From CALAED01 sp035765195 (GTDB taxonomy: Bacteria > Actinomycetota > Actinomycetes > Streptosporangiales > Streptosporangiaceae): a stretch of 64,000 nt of DNA. Within the stretch, counting starts at the first letter, position 1, and every line of letters starts with the position of its first letter. This document shows, one piece after another, positions 53,595 to 61,559 of the stretch. The DNA lies in NCBI GenBank assembly GCA_035765195.1, contig DASTYC010000007.1, forward strand, positions 124,001 to 188,000, written 5' to 3'. Made by a program: the position numbers and the translations under genes. Under the pieces are notes generated by a model that was not told where the DNA came from, searched no databases, and was given only the letters and a program-made list of their open reading frames with translations.

Positions 53595-55682
53595 CTACCC
53601 CCAAAGCACCTTGGACACGACCGCGCTGGCGAGATCATCGAGCGCGTCCTGTGGCGATCCGACGCAGGCGGCCGTCCCTCGGTCGCGGAAGGCGTCGATG
53701 ATCAACGCGATGCGCGGAGCACGGCAATCGGGCGGGCCGGTCGGCACGATGAGCAGTCGCAGGCCCCGGTATTTCTCGAGACGTTCGGCGAGCGCGCGGG
53801 CTTGATCGGCATCGCGCGCGCGGGTCGCGGGCGTGTCGTTGACCTGCTGCGCATCGGTGAGCAGCACGATCGTCTGGGTGCCGCGCAGCAGTCGGGCCGC
53901 GGTCTGCTCGACCGCCGTGGCGAGCGGCAGGTCCTGCCCGGCCGGGACCTCTCGCTGGATCGCGCCGAGGACGTTCTCGCGCGCGTCGTCGTTGTCCGAG
54001 GAGATGACCCGCTCGGTCTCCGGCAGCGCGGCGGTCGAGAAGGGATAGAACGAAATCGTGGTCTCCGGACGAACGTTCGCCGCGACGCTCTGCGCCACTT
54101 CCTGTGCCCGGGCGAGCCGCTGCCCGCCCTTCGGCCCGGGATTGGCCATCGAGCCGGAGACGTCGAGCAGCAACGTCAGCGGATCCATGGGCCGGGCCTC
54201 GTTGTAGCAGGTGCGCACCTGCTCCAGGGACTCGACGCAGCCCGGGTCGCCGCGGAGGGGATGGGGCGGCATCGCGTCGGGGATGTCCTGCCCGTCCTTG
54301 CGCAGACCTCGCAGCCGAACGGCGTCGTCCGGGAACGTGCCCGCGGCGGTGCGCAGTCCTTCGTTCGTCAGTTCGCCGTCGGCCAGCCAGGCCCGGAACT
54401 CTTCGACCGCCCGGTCACGCGACGCGGTGTCTTCGCCTGGCCAGCGGACGTGGACGAAGGGGTGCTCGATCACGGGCAGGTCGGCCGTGTAGTACGGGTA
54501 CAGCCGCCATTTCGGGGAAGGCACGCGACCTTGGCAGGCCGCCTCTTCGCCCAGGTCGTCCCCATGGTCGTACCTCGCGAGCACGCTCTCGGGAACGATC
54601 ACCGCGGTGCCCTCGGTCGGCGGCGTTCGGCCGTGCGCGTCGTCGTCGCGGAACTGGCACAGCAGCGACGCCGCGTCGCCGGCGGAGGTGCCGCCTTGGT
54701 CGAGCAGCCGCTCCGGCGCCATCTTTCCGTCGTCGACCCACTTCGCCTCTCGCAGCGCCTGATAGAGCACCGGGGTCGCCAGCAGCGCGGACTCGGACGT
54801 GTCGGCCGAGGTGCGGGTCACGGAGTCGAGTACCTGCTTGTCGCTGAATGTGGAAAGCAGTGCCGCCAGGCGTTGTTCGCCCGGCACGCCGCCCAGCTCA
54901 CGGCGATTGAAGTCGGCGAAGACGCCCACGACCATCGGCGACGATCCGATCGATTCGTGGATGTCGAGGTGGGCCTTGGCCCGAACGGGATGCGCCTCGC
55001 GGGAACATTCGTCCCGCTCCTTCGGGTCGGCAGGCTCTTCGAGCGCCGCCTGTACCGTTTCGGCAAGGGCCCGGCTGCTCGGGATCCAGATGTCGGGTTG
55101 CGGGCCGAGCAGCGTCACCCGCGCCTGCAAGTGCGCGCAATCGGAGTCGTCGAGAGCGGTCCCCTGACTCGTCCATCCGTTGACGAAGCCCTTTTCGAGC
55201 TGGCCGATCGAGGAGTTTCCGGTGACGGTGATGCTCGCGGCCCGGCAGCCTCGGCGCGACTTCTCGGCCACGTACCGGCGAGCGGCCTCCGTCAACGGCA
55301 CGACGTCCTCGGGCGCGGTGGTCACCCGCAGGTCGACCGGCTCGGCACAGGACGAGTCGCGAGTCACCGCGGACCATACGTTCGTCGCGAGCAAGAAGAC
55401 GATTAACGCGCCGGCGATTCCCGGAGCCCCGAACGCCGCCCATCTCACCGCGGCCCACGACACCGCCCCCGTGCGCGAGAAGAACGTCTTGATGGTCGGT
55501 GAGTCGATAAGGATGGCGACCGCCACGACGAGAAGCGTGACACCCACCAATATGGCGAGCTGGACGAGCAATGGGAGACGGAGCAATGGGCCGCTATAGG
55601 TGGCGAAGAGAACGTTGAGACCCGTGAGCATCAACAAGACGCGACTCTGCCCTCGATGGCGCCGGGCGTCGCGATCTGCCAC
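53595..55682 (-). CDS. Membrane protein with binding-protein-like and vWA domains
   Basis: This 695-residue protein has three N-terminal membrane helices (~14-33, 38-60, 80-103), then an extracytoplasmic region with solute-binding-like features (SITVTGNSSIGQLEKGF, PDIWIPSSRALAETV, ~110-430), and a von Willebrand A domain from ~475. The MIDAS motif is LLLDVSGSM (DxSxS, ~505), with a Thr/Asp region IVLLTDAQQ. vWA domains bind protein partners through Mg2+. GTG at 55682 follows GGGAGTGAG; the frame runs to 55715. It is coupled to the anchored binding protein downstream. Function unknown. Confidence 0.78.
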   Translation of the reverse strand: MADRDARRHRGQSRVLLMLTGLNVLFATYSGPLLRLPLLVQLAILVGVTLLVVAVAILIDSPTIKTFFSRTGAVSWAAVRWAAFGAPGIAGALIVFLLATNVWSAVTRDSSCAEPVDLRVTTAPEDVVPLTEAARRYVAEKSRRGCRAASITVTGNSSIGQLEKGFVNGWTSQGTALDDSDCAHLQARVTLLGPQPDIWIPSSRALAETVQAALEEPADPKERDECSREAHPVRAKAHLDIHESIGSSPMVVGVFADFNRRELGGVPGEQRLAALLSTFSDKQVLDSVTRTSADTSESALLATPVLYQALREAKWVDDGKMAPERLLDQGGTSAGDAASLLCQFRDDDAHGRTPPTEGTAVIVPESVLARYDHGDDLGEEAACQGRVPSPKWRLYPYYTADLPVIEHPFVHVRWPGEDTASRDRAVEEFRAWLADGELTNEGLRTAAGTFPDDAVRLRGLRKDGQDIPDAMPPHPLRGDPGCVESLEQVRTCYNEARPMDPLTLLLDVSGSMANPGPKGGQRLARAQEVAQSVAANVRPETTISFYPFSTAALPETERVISSDNDDARENVLGAIQREVPAGQDLPLATAVEQTAARLLRGTQTIVLLTDAQQVNDTPATRARDADQARALAERLEKYRGLRLLIVPTGPPDCRAPRIALIIDAFRDRGTAACVGSPQDALDDLASAVVSKVLWG

Positions 55683-55848
55683 GGACGTCTCACTCCCATC
55701 GCATGGACACACCACGGCACAGGTCGCCGGCGCGCAGATAGGCGCCAGTTTAAGCAGCTCAGCGACGTGAGCGTCCCAAACCTATCGCAACGTGTGCATA
55801 ACACGTGGGTCACATGACCAGCATGTTAGTGATCGTAAAGGCCCCGGG

Positions 55849-56997
55849 TCATTCGCCCAGATAGCGGAAATCCGGTTTCGGGTGCATCAAGAAATCGTGG
55901 TGGGAGATGTTCCACGCGTACGCGCCCGCCAGCCCGAACGCGACGATGTCGCCGATGCCCAACCGCTCGACCCGGACGCGGCGGGCGAAGACGTCCTTGG
56001 GCGTGCACAGCTGCCCGACCAGCGTCACCGGCCCGCCCGCCACCGCCGGGCGCCCCGCCGCCGCGTGCTCGCGCGCCAGCACGGCGAACGGCTGATCGTG
56101 CCCCTTGGTCACCGGCGTACGCAGGTGGTGGGTGCCGCCGCGCAGCACGGCGAACGCCTCGCCCCGCGTCCGCTTCACGTCGAGCACGTCCGTGACGTAC
56201 CAGCCGTGATAGGCGGTCACCGCCCGGCCGGGCTCGACGCGCAGCCGCTCGCCGCCGGCCAGGCCGCGCAGGCCGGCGCCGTAGCCCGCCCAGTCGAACC
56301 GCGCGCCGGGAGCGCCATAGTCGACCGCCATCCCGCCGCCAAGGTTGATCTCGGCCGCCCCGAGCCGGGTCCGCGCCCAGCCGACGACCTGCGCGGCCAA
56401 CTCCAGCATCGCCGTCGCGTCGAGGCCGGAGGCGAGGTGCGCGTGCACGCCCCGCAGGCGCACCCGCGGCAGCTCCGGCAACGCCGCGAGGCACCTGGCG
56501 ACGGCCGCGTCGTCCATCCCGAACGGGCCGCTCATGGTCAACGCGGCTCCGCGGACCGTCACATCGAGATTGACGCGCAGCAGCACGTCGACCTCGCACC
56601 CGTGCCCGCCGCCGATCGCCGCGAGCCGTTCGAGCTCGTACGGGCTTTCGACGTGGATGCGGGCGACGCCCAGCCGCAGCGCGGCCGCCAACTCGTCATC
56701 GGTCTTGCCCGGGCCGCCGAAGGCCAGCGGGACGTCCGGCAGCGTCGCCCGCACGTGCGCCAGCTCGCCGCCGGACGACACCTCGATCCCGTCGACGTAC
56801 GGGGCGAGCGCCGAGAGGACGCGGGCGTCGGGGTTCGCCTTCGCCGCGTACCAGAACTCCGCTGGGCGCAGCGCCGCCCCTATCGCCGCGGCGTGCGCGC
56901 GCAGCCCCGCCAGATCGTAGACGTAGGCGGGAAACCGCTCCGCCCGCCCCGCCCACTCCCGTACGCGGCGCGGCACCGCCGGCTCGCTCTGGCTCAC
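55849..56997 (-). CDS. Type III PLP-dependent decarboxylase (LysA/SbnH-like)
   Basis: This 382-residue alanine-racemase-fold enzyme has the PLP lysine in FWYAAKANPDARVL, HAHLASGLD, NLGGGMAVDYG, VEPGRAVTAYHGWYV and the C-terminal LCTPKDVFARR and AYAWNISHHDFLMHPKP. The last block resembles siderophore-type decarboxylases such as SbnH more than diaminopimelate decarboxylase. It likely removes CO2 from an amino acid or its conjugate; the substrate is unknown. The GTG at 56997 overlaps the Enzyme I stop (GTGA), an unusual coupling of PLP enzyme to a PTS gene. It is the last gene of the nag/pts operon. Confidence 0.85.
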   Translation of the reverse strand: MSQSEPAVPRRVREWAGRAERFPAYVYDLAGLRAHAAAIGAALRPAEFWYAAKANPDARVLSALAPYVDGIEVSSGGELAHVRATLPDVPLAFGGPGKTDDELAAALRLGVARIHVESPYELERLAAIGGGHGCEVDVLLRVNLDVTVRGAALTMSGPFGMDDAAVARCLAALPELPRVRLRGVHAHLASGLDATAMLELAAQVVGWARTRLGAAEINLGGGMAVDYGAPGARFDWAGYGAGLRGLAGGERLRVEPGRAVTAYHGWYVTDVLDVKRTRGEAFAVLRGGTHHLRTPVTKGHDQPFAVLAREHAAAGRPAVAGGPVTLVGQLCTPKDVFARRVRVERLGIGDIVAFGLAGAYAWNISHHDFLMHPKPDFRYLGE

Positions 56998-58736
56998 AGG
57001 CCGAGGGCGGCGAGCGCGGGGAGGTAGGAGCGGGCGCCGGCGCGGGCGTCCGCGGCGGTGCCCGCCGCGCGGGCGGCGACCGCGGCGCGCCTGCACTCGT
57101 CGAGGGTGTGGCGGGCCAGCGCGGCGCGGACCATCGGCAGGGACGGGGCGCTCATCGACAGCGACGAGACGCCGAGGCCGACGAGCACGCAGGCCAGCGC
57201 CGGGTCGCCGGCCGCCTCGCCGCAGACGCCGCAGCTCCTGGTCGCGTCGGCGGCCGCGCCGGCGGCCATGGCCACCAGGTCGAGCAGCGCCGGCTGCCAT
57301 GGGTCCTGCAGCCGGGCCAGCGCGCCGAGCTGGCGGTCGGCTGCACAGGCGTACTGCGCGAGGTCGTTGGTGCCGAGGCTGAAGAAGTCCACCTCAGGGG
57401 CGATGTCGCGGGCGCGCAGCGCGGCGGCCGGGATCTCGATCATCACGCCGGCCGACGCGATGCCGGCGGCGCGGCACACGTCGGCGAAGTAGCGGGCGTC
57501 CGCCGCGTCGGCCACCATCGGCGCCATCACCCGCATCGTGGCCGGCTGCCCCTCGCCGGCCCTGGCCAGCGCGGCCAGCTGATCGGCCAGCACCTCGGGG
57601 TAGCGCTGCAGCATGCGCAGCCCGCGCTCGCCCAGGGCCGGGTTGGGCTCGTCGCCCGGCGGCGGCAAGAAGGCGAGCGGCTTGTCGGCGCCGGCGTCGA
57701 GCACCCGCACGACCACGGGGCCCTCCGGGAAGGCCTCGAGCACGGCGCGATAGGCCGCCTCCTGCTCGACCACGCTCGGCGGGTCGGCGCGATCGAGGAA
57801 GAGGAACTCGGTGCGGTAGAGCCCGACGCCCTCCGCGCCGTGCGCGACGGCGGCGGCGACGTCCCTGGGGCCTCCGATGTTGGCCAGCAGCGGGACCTCG
57901 TGACCGTCCGCGGTCCGGCCGGCTCCGGCGGCGGAGGAGACCGCCGCGGCGCGGGCGGCGGCCCGCTGCTCGGCGGCCGCGATGTCGCCGGGTCCCGGAT
58001 CCACGGTGATCGTTCCGGACGTGCCGTCGACCAGGACGACGGTGCCTTCGGCCAGGTTGGCGCAGCCAGCGCAGGCGACCACGGCCGGCACGCCGATCGC
58101 GCGAGCCAAGATCGCGGTGTGGCTGGTCGGGCCCCCTTCCTCGGTGATGAAGGCGAGCACCGACGCCGGGTCGATCAGCGCGGTGTCGGCGGGTGCCAGG
58201 TCGCGGGCCACCAGGACGAACGGCACGTCCGACTCGGGGATGCCGGGCATCGGCAGGCCGCGCAGCCGGGCGACCACGCGGTCGCGTACGTCGTCGAGAT
58301 CGGCGACCCGGGCGGCGAGGTACTCGCCCGCGCCCGCGAGCGCCGCCCGGTAGCCGGCGAAACCCTCGAACACGGCGCGGGCGGCGCCGATGCCCGCGTC
58401 GATCTTGGCGTTGACCAGGTCGGCGAGCCCGGGATCGCGGGCCATGAGCGCCTGTGCCGTCAGCACGTCCTGCGCCTCGCCGCCCGCCTTGGCGCCGCGC
58501 GCCTCGAGGTCGTCGGCCACCGCCCGCAACGCCTCGTGCGCCCGGTCCCGTTCGGCCGCCGCGTCGCCGTCGTGCTGCTCGTCCAGCGGCGGCGCCGGCA
58601 CCGAGCCGCCCAGCGTGCGGACCGGACCGGCGCCGACGCCGGGGCTCACCCCGGTGCCCCGCAGATCGGTCAGATCTACCGGGTCGGACGGGCCGGGCAC
58701 GTGGGACGCGTCAGGCACATCGGATGGGCCAGGCAT
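56994..58736 (-). CDS. ptsI: PTS Enzyme I (phosphoenolpyruvate-protein phosphotransferase)
   Basis: This 580-residue cytoplasmic enzyme (EC 2.7.3.9) takes phosphate from PEP and gives it to HPr. The phosphorylated His lies in GGPTSHTAILARA; PEP-site motifs are GVGLYRTEFLFLDR, FFSLGTNDLAQY and the active-site Cys in SCGVCGEAAGDP. About 30 extra N-terminal residues carry a PGPSDV/PGPSDP duplication. The ATG at 58736 follows the HPr stop by one base. Downstream a PLP decarboxylase gene overlaps by four bases. Confidence 0.95.
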   Translation of the reverse strand: MPGPSDVPDASHVPGPSDPVDLTDLRGTGVSPGVGAGPVRTLGGSVPAPPLDEQHDGDAAAERDRAHEALRAVADDLEARGAKAGGEAQDVLTAQALMARDPGLADLVNAKIDAGIGAARAVFEGFAGYRAALAGAGEYLAARVADLDDVRDRVVARLRGLPMPGIPESDVPFVLVARDLAPADTALIDPASVLAFITEEGGPTSHTAILARAIGVPAVVACAGCANLAEGTVVLVDGTSGTITVDPGPGDIAAAEQRAAARAAAVSSAAGAGRTADGHEVPLLANIGGPRDVAAAVAHGAEGVGLYRTEFLFLDRADPPSVVEQEAAYRAVLEAFPEGPVVVRVLDAGADKPLAFLPPPGDEPNPALGERGLRMLQRYPEVLADQLAALARAGEGQPATMRVMAPMVADAADARYFADVCRAAGIASAGVMIEIPAAALRARDIAPEVDFFSLGTNDLAQYACAADRQLGALARLQDPWQPALLDLVAMAAGAAADATRSCGVCGEAAGDPALACVLVGLGVSSLSMSAPSLPMVRAALARHTLDECRRAAVAARAAGTAADARAGARSYLPALAALGL

Positions 58737-58737
58737 G

Positions 58738-59013
58738 TCAGGCGCCGTCGGAACCGGGGTCGGACACCAGTGCCTCGAGCTCGTCGAGCAGCGCGTCGAC
58801 GTCGTCGCCGTCGGCGCTGATCACGATTTCCTCGTCGTTGCGCACGTCCAGCGCCAGCACGGACAGGATGCTCTTCGCGTTGACCGGCTCGCCGTCGGCC
58901 TTGGCGACCCGTACGTCGTACGGCGCCTTGGTCGCGGCCTGCACGAACAACGCCGCCGGGCGGGCGTGCAGCCCGACCTTCGACAAGACTCGCACGCGGC
59001 GCTCTGCCACCAT
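58738..59013 (-). CDS. ptsH: PTS phosphocarrier protein HPr
   Basis: This 91-residue protein relays phosphate from Enzyme I to IIA. The active His is in VGLHARPA (residue ~16), and a Ser lies in AKSILSVLALDV, the Ser-46 region. No HPr kinase gene is seen nearby. ATG at 59013 has GGAGAGGAGAG directly upstream. It sits between the HAD phosphatase and Enzyme I genes in the nag/pts operon. Confidence 0.95.
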   Translation of the reverse strand: MVAERRVRVLSKVGLHARPAALFVQAATKAPYDVRVAKADGEPVNAKSILSVLALDVRNDEEIVISADGDDVDALLDELEALVSDPGSDGA

Positions 59014-59050
59014 CTCTCCTCTCCGGCCCCGGCCTGCGGGGATCAGCCTG

Positions 59051-59704
59051 TCAGCCCCCGAAGTCCGGGGGCCAGCTCACCTCGGTCAGGTCGCTCACCA
59101 CGAGGTCGGCGGCGGCGAGCGCCGCTCGCGTCTGTGTGGTGGCCACGCCCACGGTCGGCATACCCGCGGCCTTGGCCGCCGCCACCCCCGCCGGGGCGTC
59201 CTCGAACGCGACCGCCTCGCCGGGCGCGACCCCGAGCCGGGCGCAGGCGGTCAAGAATCCCTCGGGGGCCGGCTTGCCCTCGGCCACGTCCTCGGCGGTG
59301 ACCAGGACATCGACCAGGCCGCGGATGCCGAGCCTCGTCAGCTGCCCCTCGGCGTATCGCCGGCCGCCCGACGTCACCACGCCGATCGGCACCCGGACCG
59401 CGCTGACCGACCGCACCAGAGCCACCGCACCCGGCACGGGCACGGCGTCCAGCACCTCCGGGCCGAGCTCGTAGGAGACGACCTCGCGGAACAGCTCCTC
59501 CACCGTGCGGCCGGGGAACAGATGGGCCAGCTCGGCCAGCACCTCCCGGCCCCGCCGCCCGGCGAACGAGGCGATGAGCGCGTCGTCGTACGGGGCGCCG
59601 TAGGTGTCGAACAGCCGCGCCCATCGGGCCCGATTGCCGGGCTCGGTGTTGACGAGCGTGCCGTCGAGATCGAAGACCGCCGCCCTTCTGTGATCCGCGG
59701 TCAT
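59051..59704 (-). CDS. HAD sugar-phosphatase / beta-phosphoglucomutase-like
   Basis: This 217-residue HAD protein has motif I FDLDGTLVNTEP, a helical cap, motif II VVTSGG, lysine in EGKPAPEGFL and motif IV AFEDAPAGVAAAKAAGM. All catalytic residues are kept. Its place in the amino-sugar operon suggests dephosphorylation of a sugar phosphate, perhaps to avoid toxic build-up. It starts three bases after the IIA stop. Confidence 0.87.
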   Translation of the reverse strand: MTADHRRAAVFDLDGTLVNTEPGNRARWARLFDTYGAPYDDALIASFAGRRGREVLAELAHLFPGRTVEELFREVVSYELGPEVLDAVPVPGAVALVRSVSAVRVPIGVVTSGGRRYAEGQLTRLGIRGLVDVLVTAEDVAEGKPAPEGFLTACARLGVAPGEAVAFEDAPAGVAAAKAAGMPTVGVATTQTRAALAAADLVVSDLTEVSWPPDFGG

Positions 59705-59707
59705 ACC

Positions 59708-60157
59708 TCAAGTCCACACGAACAGCTCGTCCCCCGACCGTACGTCACCGGATTCGACCACGTCGGACAGCGCGTCGAAGCCCGCGTCCAGCGCCACCAC
59801 GGCGCAGACGGGAGAGCGGCCCCCGGCCTCGATCTCTCCTGGATCCCAGCGTACGACCGGGGCCCCCGCGCGGACCTGATCGCCCTCGGCCGCCAGCAGC
59901 TCGAATCCCTCCCCCTTGAGCTGGACGGTGTCGACGCCGAGGTGCACGAGGACGCCGTGCCGCTCGCCGTCGAGGATGACGAAGGCGTGCGGGTGCAGCT
60001 TGACGAGGGTCCCGCTGACCGGGGCGATCGCGTCGCCCGCCGTACGCTCCGGATCGATCGCGGTGCCCGGCCCGACCATGGCCTGGGCGAAGACAGGGTC
60101 GGGGACGCCGCTCAACCCGACCGCCCGCCCGCTCACGGGCGCCAGAACCTTTGTCAT
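59708..60157 (-). CDS. crr: PTS glucose-type IIA component
   Basis: This 149-residue Crr-like protein accepts phosphate from HPr. The beta-sandwich motifs are VLAPVSGRAVGLSGVPDPVF, GTAIDP, HAFVILDGERHGVLVHLGVDTVQL, where the second His (VHLGVDT) is the phosphorylated one, and GDQVRAGAPVV. In DasR-controlled actinomycetes this IIA serves GlcNAc uptake. ATG at 60157 comes two bases after the IIB stop. Confidence 0.93.
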   Translation of the reverse strand: MTKVLAPVSGRAVGLSGVPDPVFAQAMVGPGTAIDPERTAGDAIAPVSGTLVKLHPHAFVILDGERHGVLVHLGVDTVQLKGEGFELLAAEGDQVRAGAPVVRWDPGEIEAGGRSPVCAVVALDAGFDALSDVVESGDVRSGDELFVWT

Positions 60158-60159
60158 CT

Positions 60160-60393
60160 CTAGTCCAGAAGGTCCTCGATATCGGTGGCGATCGTGTCGG
60201 CCTCGGGGCCCACGATGACCTGGACGACAGAGCCGCTGCGCATGACGCCGTACGCGCCCGCCGCCTTGAGCGCGGCCTCGTCCACCAGCGCGGCGTCGCT
60301 GACCTCGGTGCGCAGGCGCGTGGCGCACGGCTCGATCTCGACGATGTTGTCGGCGCCGCCGAGCCCGGCGACGATGTCCTCTGCCTTGCCCAT
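60160..60393 (-). CDS. PTS glucose/GlcNAc-type IIB component
   Basis: This 77-residue free-standing IIB domain passes phosphate to the sugar. The active Cys is in IEPCATRLRTEV, followed by the GVMRSGSVVQVIVGPEAD block. Together with the IIA gene and the IIC gene at the window end it forms a split permease for GlcNAc or glucose; the surrounding nagA and dasR favour GlcNAc. Confidence 0.92.
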   Translation of the reverse strand: MGKAEDIVAGLGGADNIVEIEPCATRLRTEVSDAALVDEAALKAAGAYGVMRSGSVVQVIVGPEADTIATDIEDLLD

Positions 60394-60426
60394 GATGCTC
60401 CCGGTCCTTTGCTTGGGGTGTCGGCT

Positions 60427-60456
60427 GGTCGGTTGGTCGGTTGGTCGGTGGTCGGC
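60427..60456. repeat. 8-bp tandem repeat at the SIS-gene stop
   Basis: GGTCGGTT at 60427 and 60435, then GGTCGGT and GGTCGGC at 60443 and 60450. The run ends at the stop codon of the SIS gene (complement of 60456-60458) and fills half of the 62-bp gap before the IIB gene. Confidence 0.7.
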
Positions 60457-61559
60457 TAGTCGGTCTGGGTCACCTTTCGCAGCCCCCGAGGCAGATCAGG
60501 GTCGATCCCGAGCTTGCGCGCCAGGGCTTCGACGAGCAACTGTCCGGGCACGGCCAACGCGATCGGGGCCACCCACTCCGGGAGCTCCGGACCGGGCAGG
60601 GCGTGACGGCAGGCGGCGGCCAGCACCGACCCACCCCCGACACCGTACGCGCGGGCGCCGGCGCCGGTCACCCGCCGCGCGAGCGCGATCGTGCCGGGCA
60701 GCGTGGGGCCCGAGCCGGCGGCCACCAGGATCGCGGGCGTGTCGCCGTCGACCACCGCGATCGGACCGTGCAGCAGATCGGCGTACGACAGCCCCATGGC
60801 GTGCAGGTAGCACGCCTCGTTCAGCTTGAGGGACAGCTCCAGCGCGGTGCCGAAGGCGAGGCCGCGACCCGACACGACGACGCCGGTCACCTCGGCGAGC
60901 TCGTCGACCATCGCGGGGAGCGCGCCGGACGACTCGGTGGCCGCGATCAGCCGGTCCACCTCGTCGGGCGCGCGGCGCAGCTCGGCCGCGTCGATGCCGG
61001 AGGCGGCGGAGGCGGCGGAGCCGACTGGGCTCGGCGGGCTCGCGGGGCTCGCGGGCGCCGCAGCAAGGCCGAGGCCGACGACGGCCAGCGCCGCGAGCTG
61101 GGTGGTGTAGGTCTTGGTCGCCGGCACCGCGAGCTCGTCGCCCGCCATCGTGATCAGAGCCAGCTCGGCGGCGGTGGCCAGCGGCGAGTCCGCGGCGTTG
61201 GTGATCGCGATCGTCCGGGCGCCGCAACCGCCCGCCCAGTCGAGCGTCTCCACGATCTCCTCCGTACGGCCCGACTGGCTGATCGCCACCGCGAGGACGC
61301 CGGTGAGATCAAGCCGCCTCCGGTAGGTGGTGGCGATCGACGGCGAGGCCAGCGTGGCGAGCCGGCCGGTATGCACCTCGGTGAGGTAGTGGCCGTACAC
61401 GGCGGCGTTGTCGGACGAGCCGCGCGCGATGAACAGCACCTGGCGGACCTCGCGCGCCAGCCGGGTGATCTCGGGCACCCGTGGCAGCAGGGAGTCGAGC
61501 GTGCGGCGCAGCGCCGCGGGCTGCTCCCCGATCTCCGTGCGCATCCGGCTCGTGGTCAT
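60456..61559 (-). CDS. SIS-domain amino-sugar isomerase/deaminase (GlmS C-domain/NagB-II-like)
   Basis: This 367-residue protein has two SIS domains like the isomerase half of GlmS: FIARGSSDNAAVYG, SQSGRTEEIVE, ITNAADSPLA, PATKTYTTQLAAL and ELSLKLNEACYLHAM. No glutaminase domain is present. In this context it probably deaminates and isomerises GlcN-6-P to Fru-6-P, replacing classical NagB, which is not seen. The start overlaps the nagA stop (ATGA). An Ala/Ser/Pro insertion lies between the domains (~185-205). Confidence 0.85.
   Translation of the reverse strand: MTTSRMRTEIGEQPAALRRTLDSLLPRVPEITRLAREVRQVLFIARGSSDNAAVYGHYLTEVHTGRLATLASPSIATTYRRRLDLTGVLAVAISQSGRTEEIVETLDWAGGCGARTIAITNAADSPLATAAELALITMAGDELAVPATKTYTTQLAALAVVGLGLAAAPASPASPPSPVGSAASAASGIDAAELRRAPDEVDRLIAATESSGALPAMVDELAEVTGVVVSGRGLAFGTALELSLKLNEACYLHAMGLSYADLLHGPIAVVDGDTPAILVAAGSGPTLPGTIALARRVTGAGARAYGVGGGSVLAAACRHALPGPELPEWVAPIALAVPGQLLVEALARKLGIDPDLPRGLRKVTQTD

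Noticed and set aside
52248..55682. Reading the vWA/solute-binding pair as an ABC importer
   Set aside because: No permease or ATPase within the operon, and both proteins are helix-anchored; a transport role is not supported.
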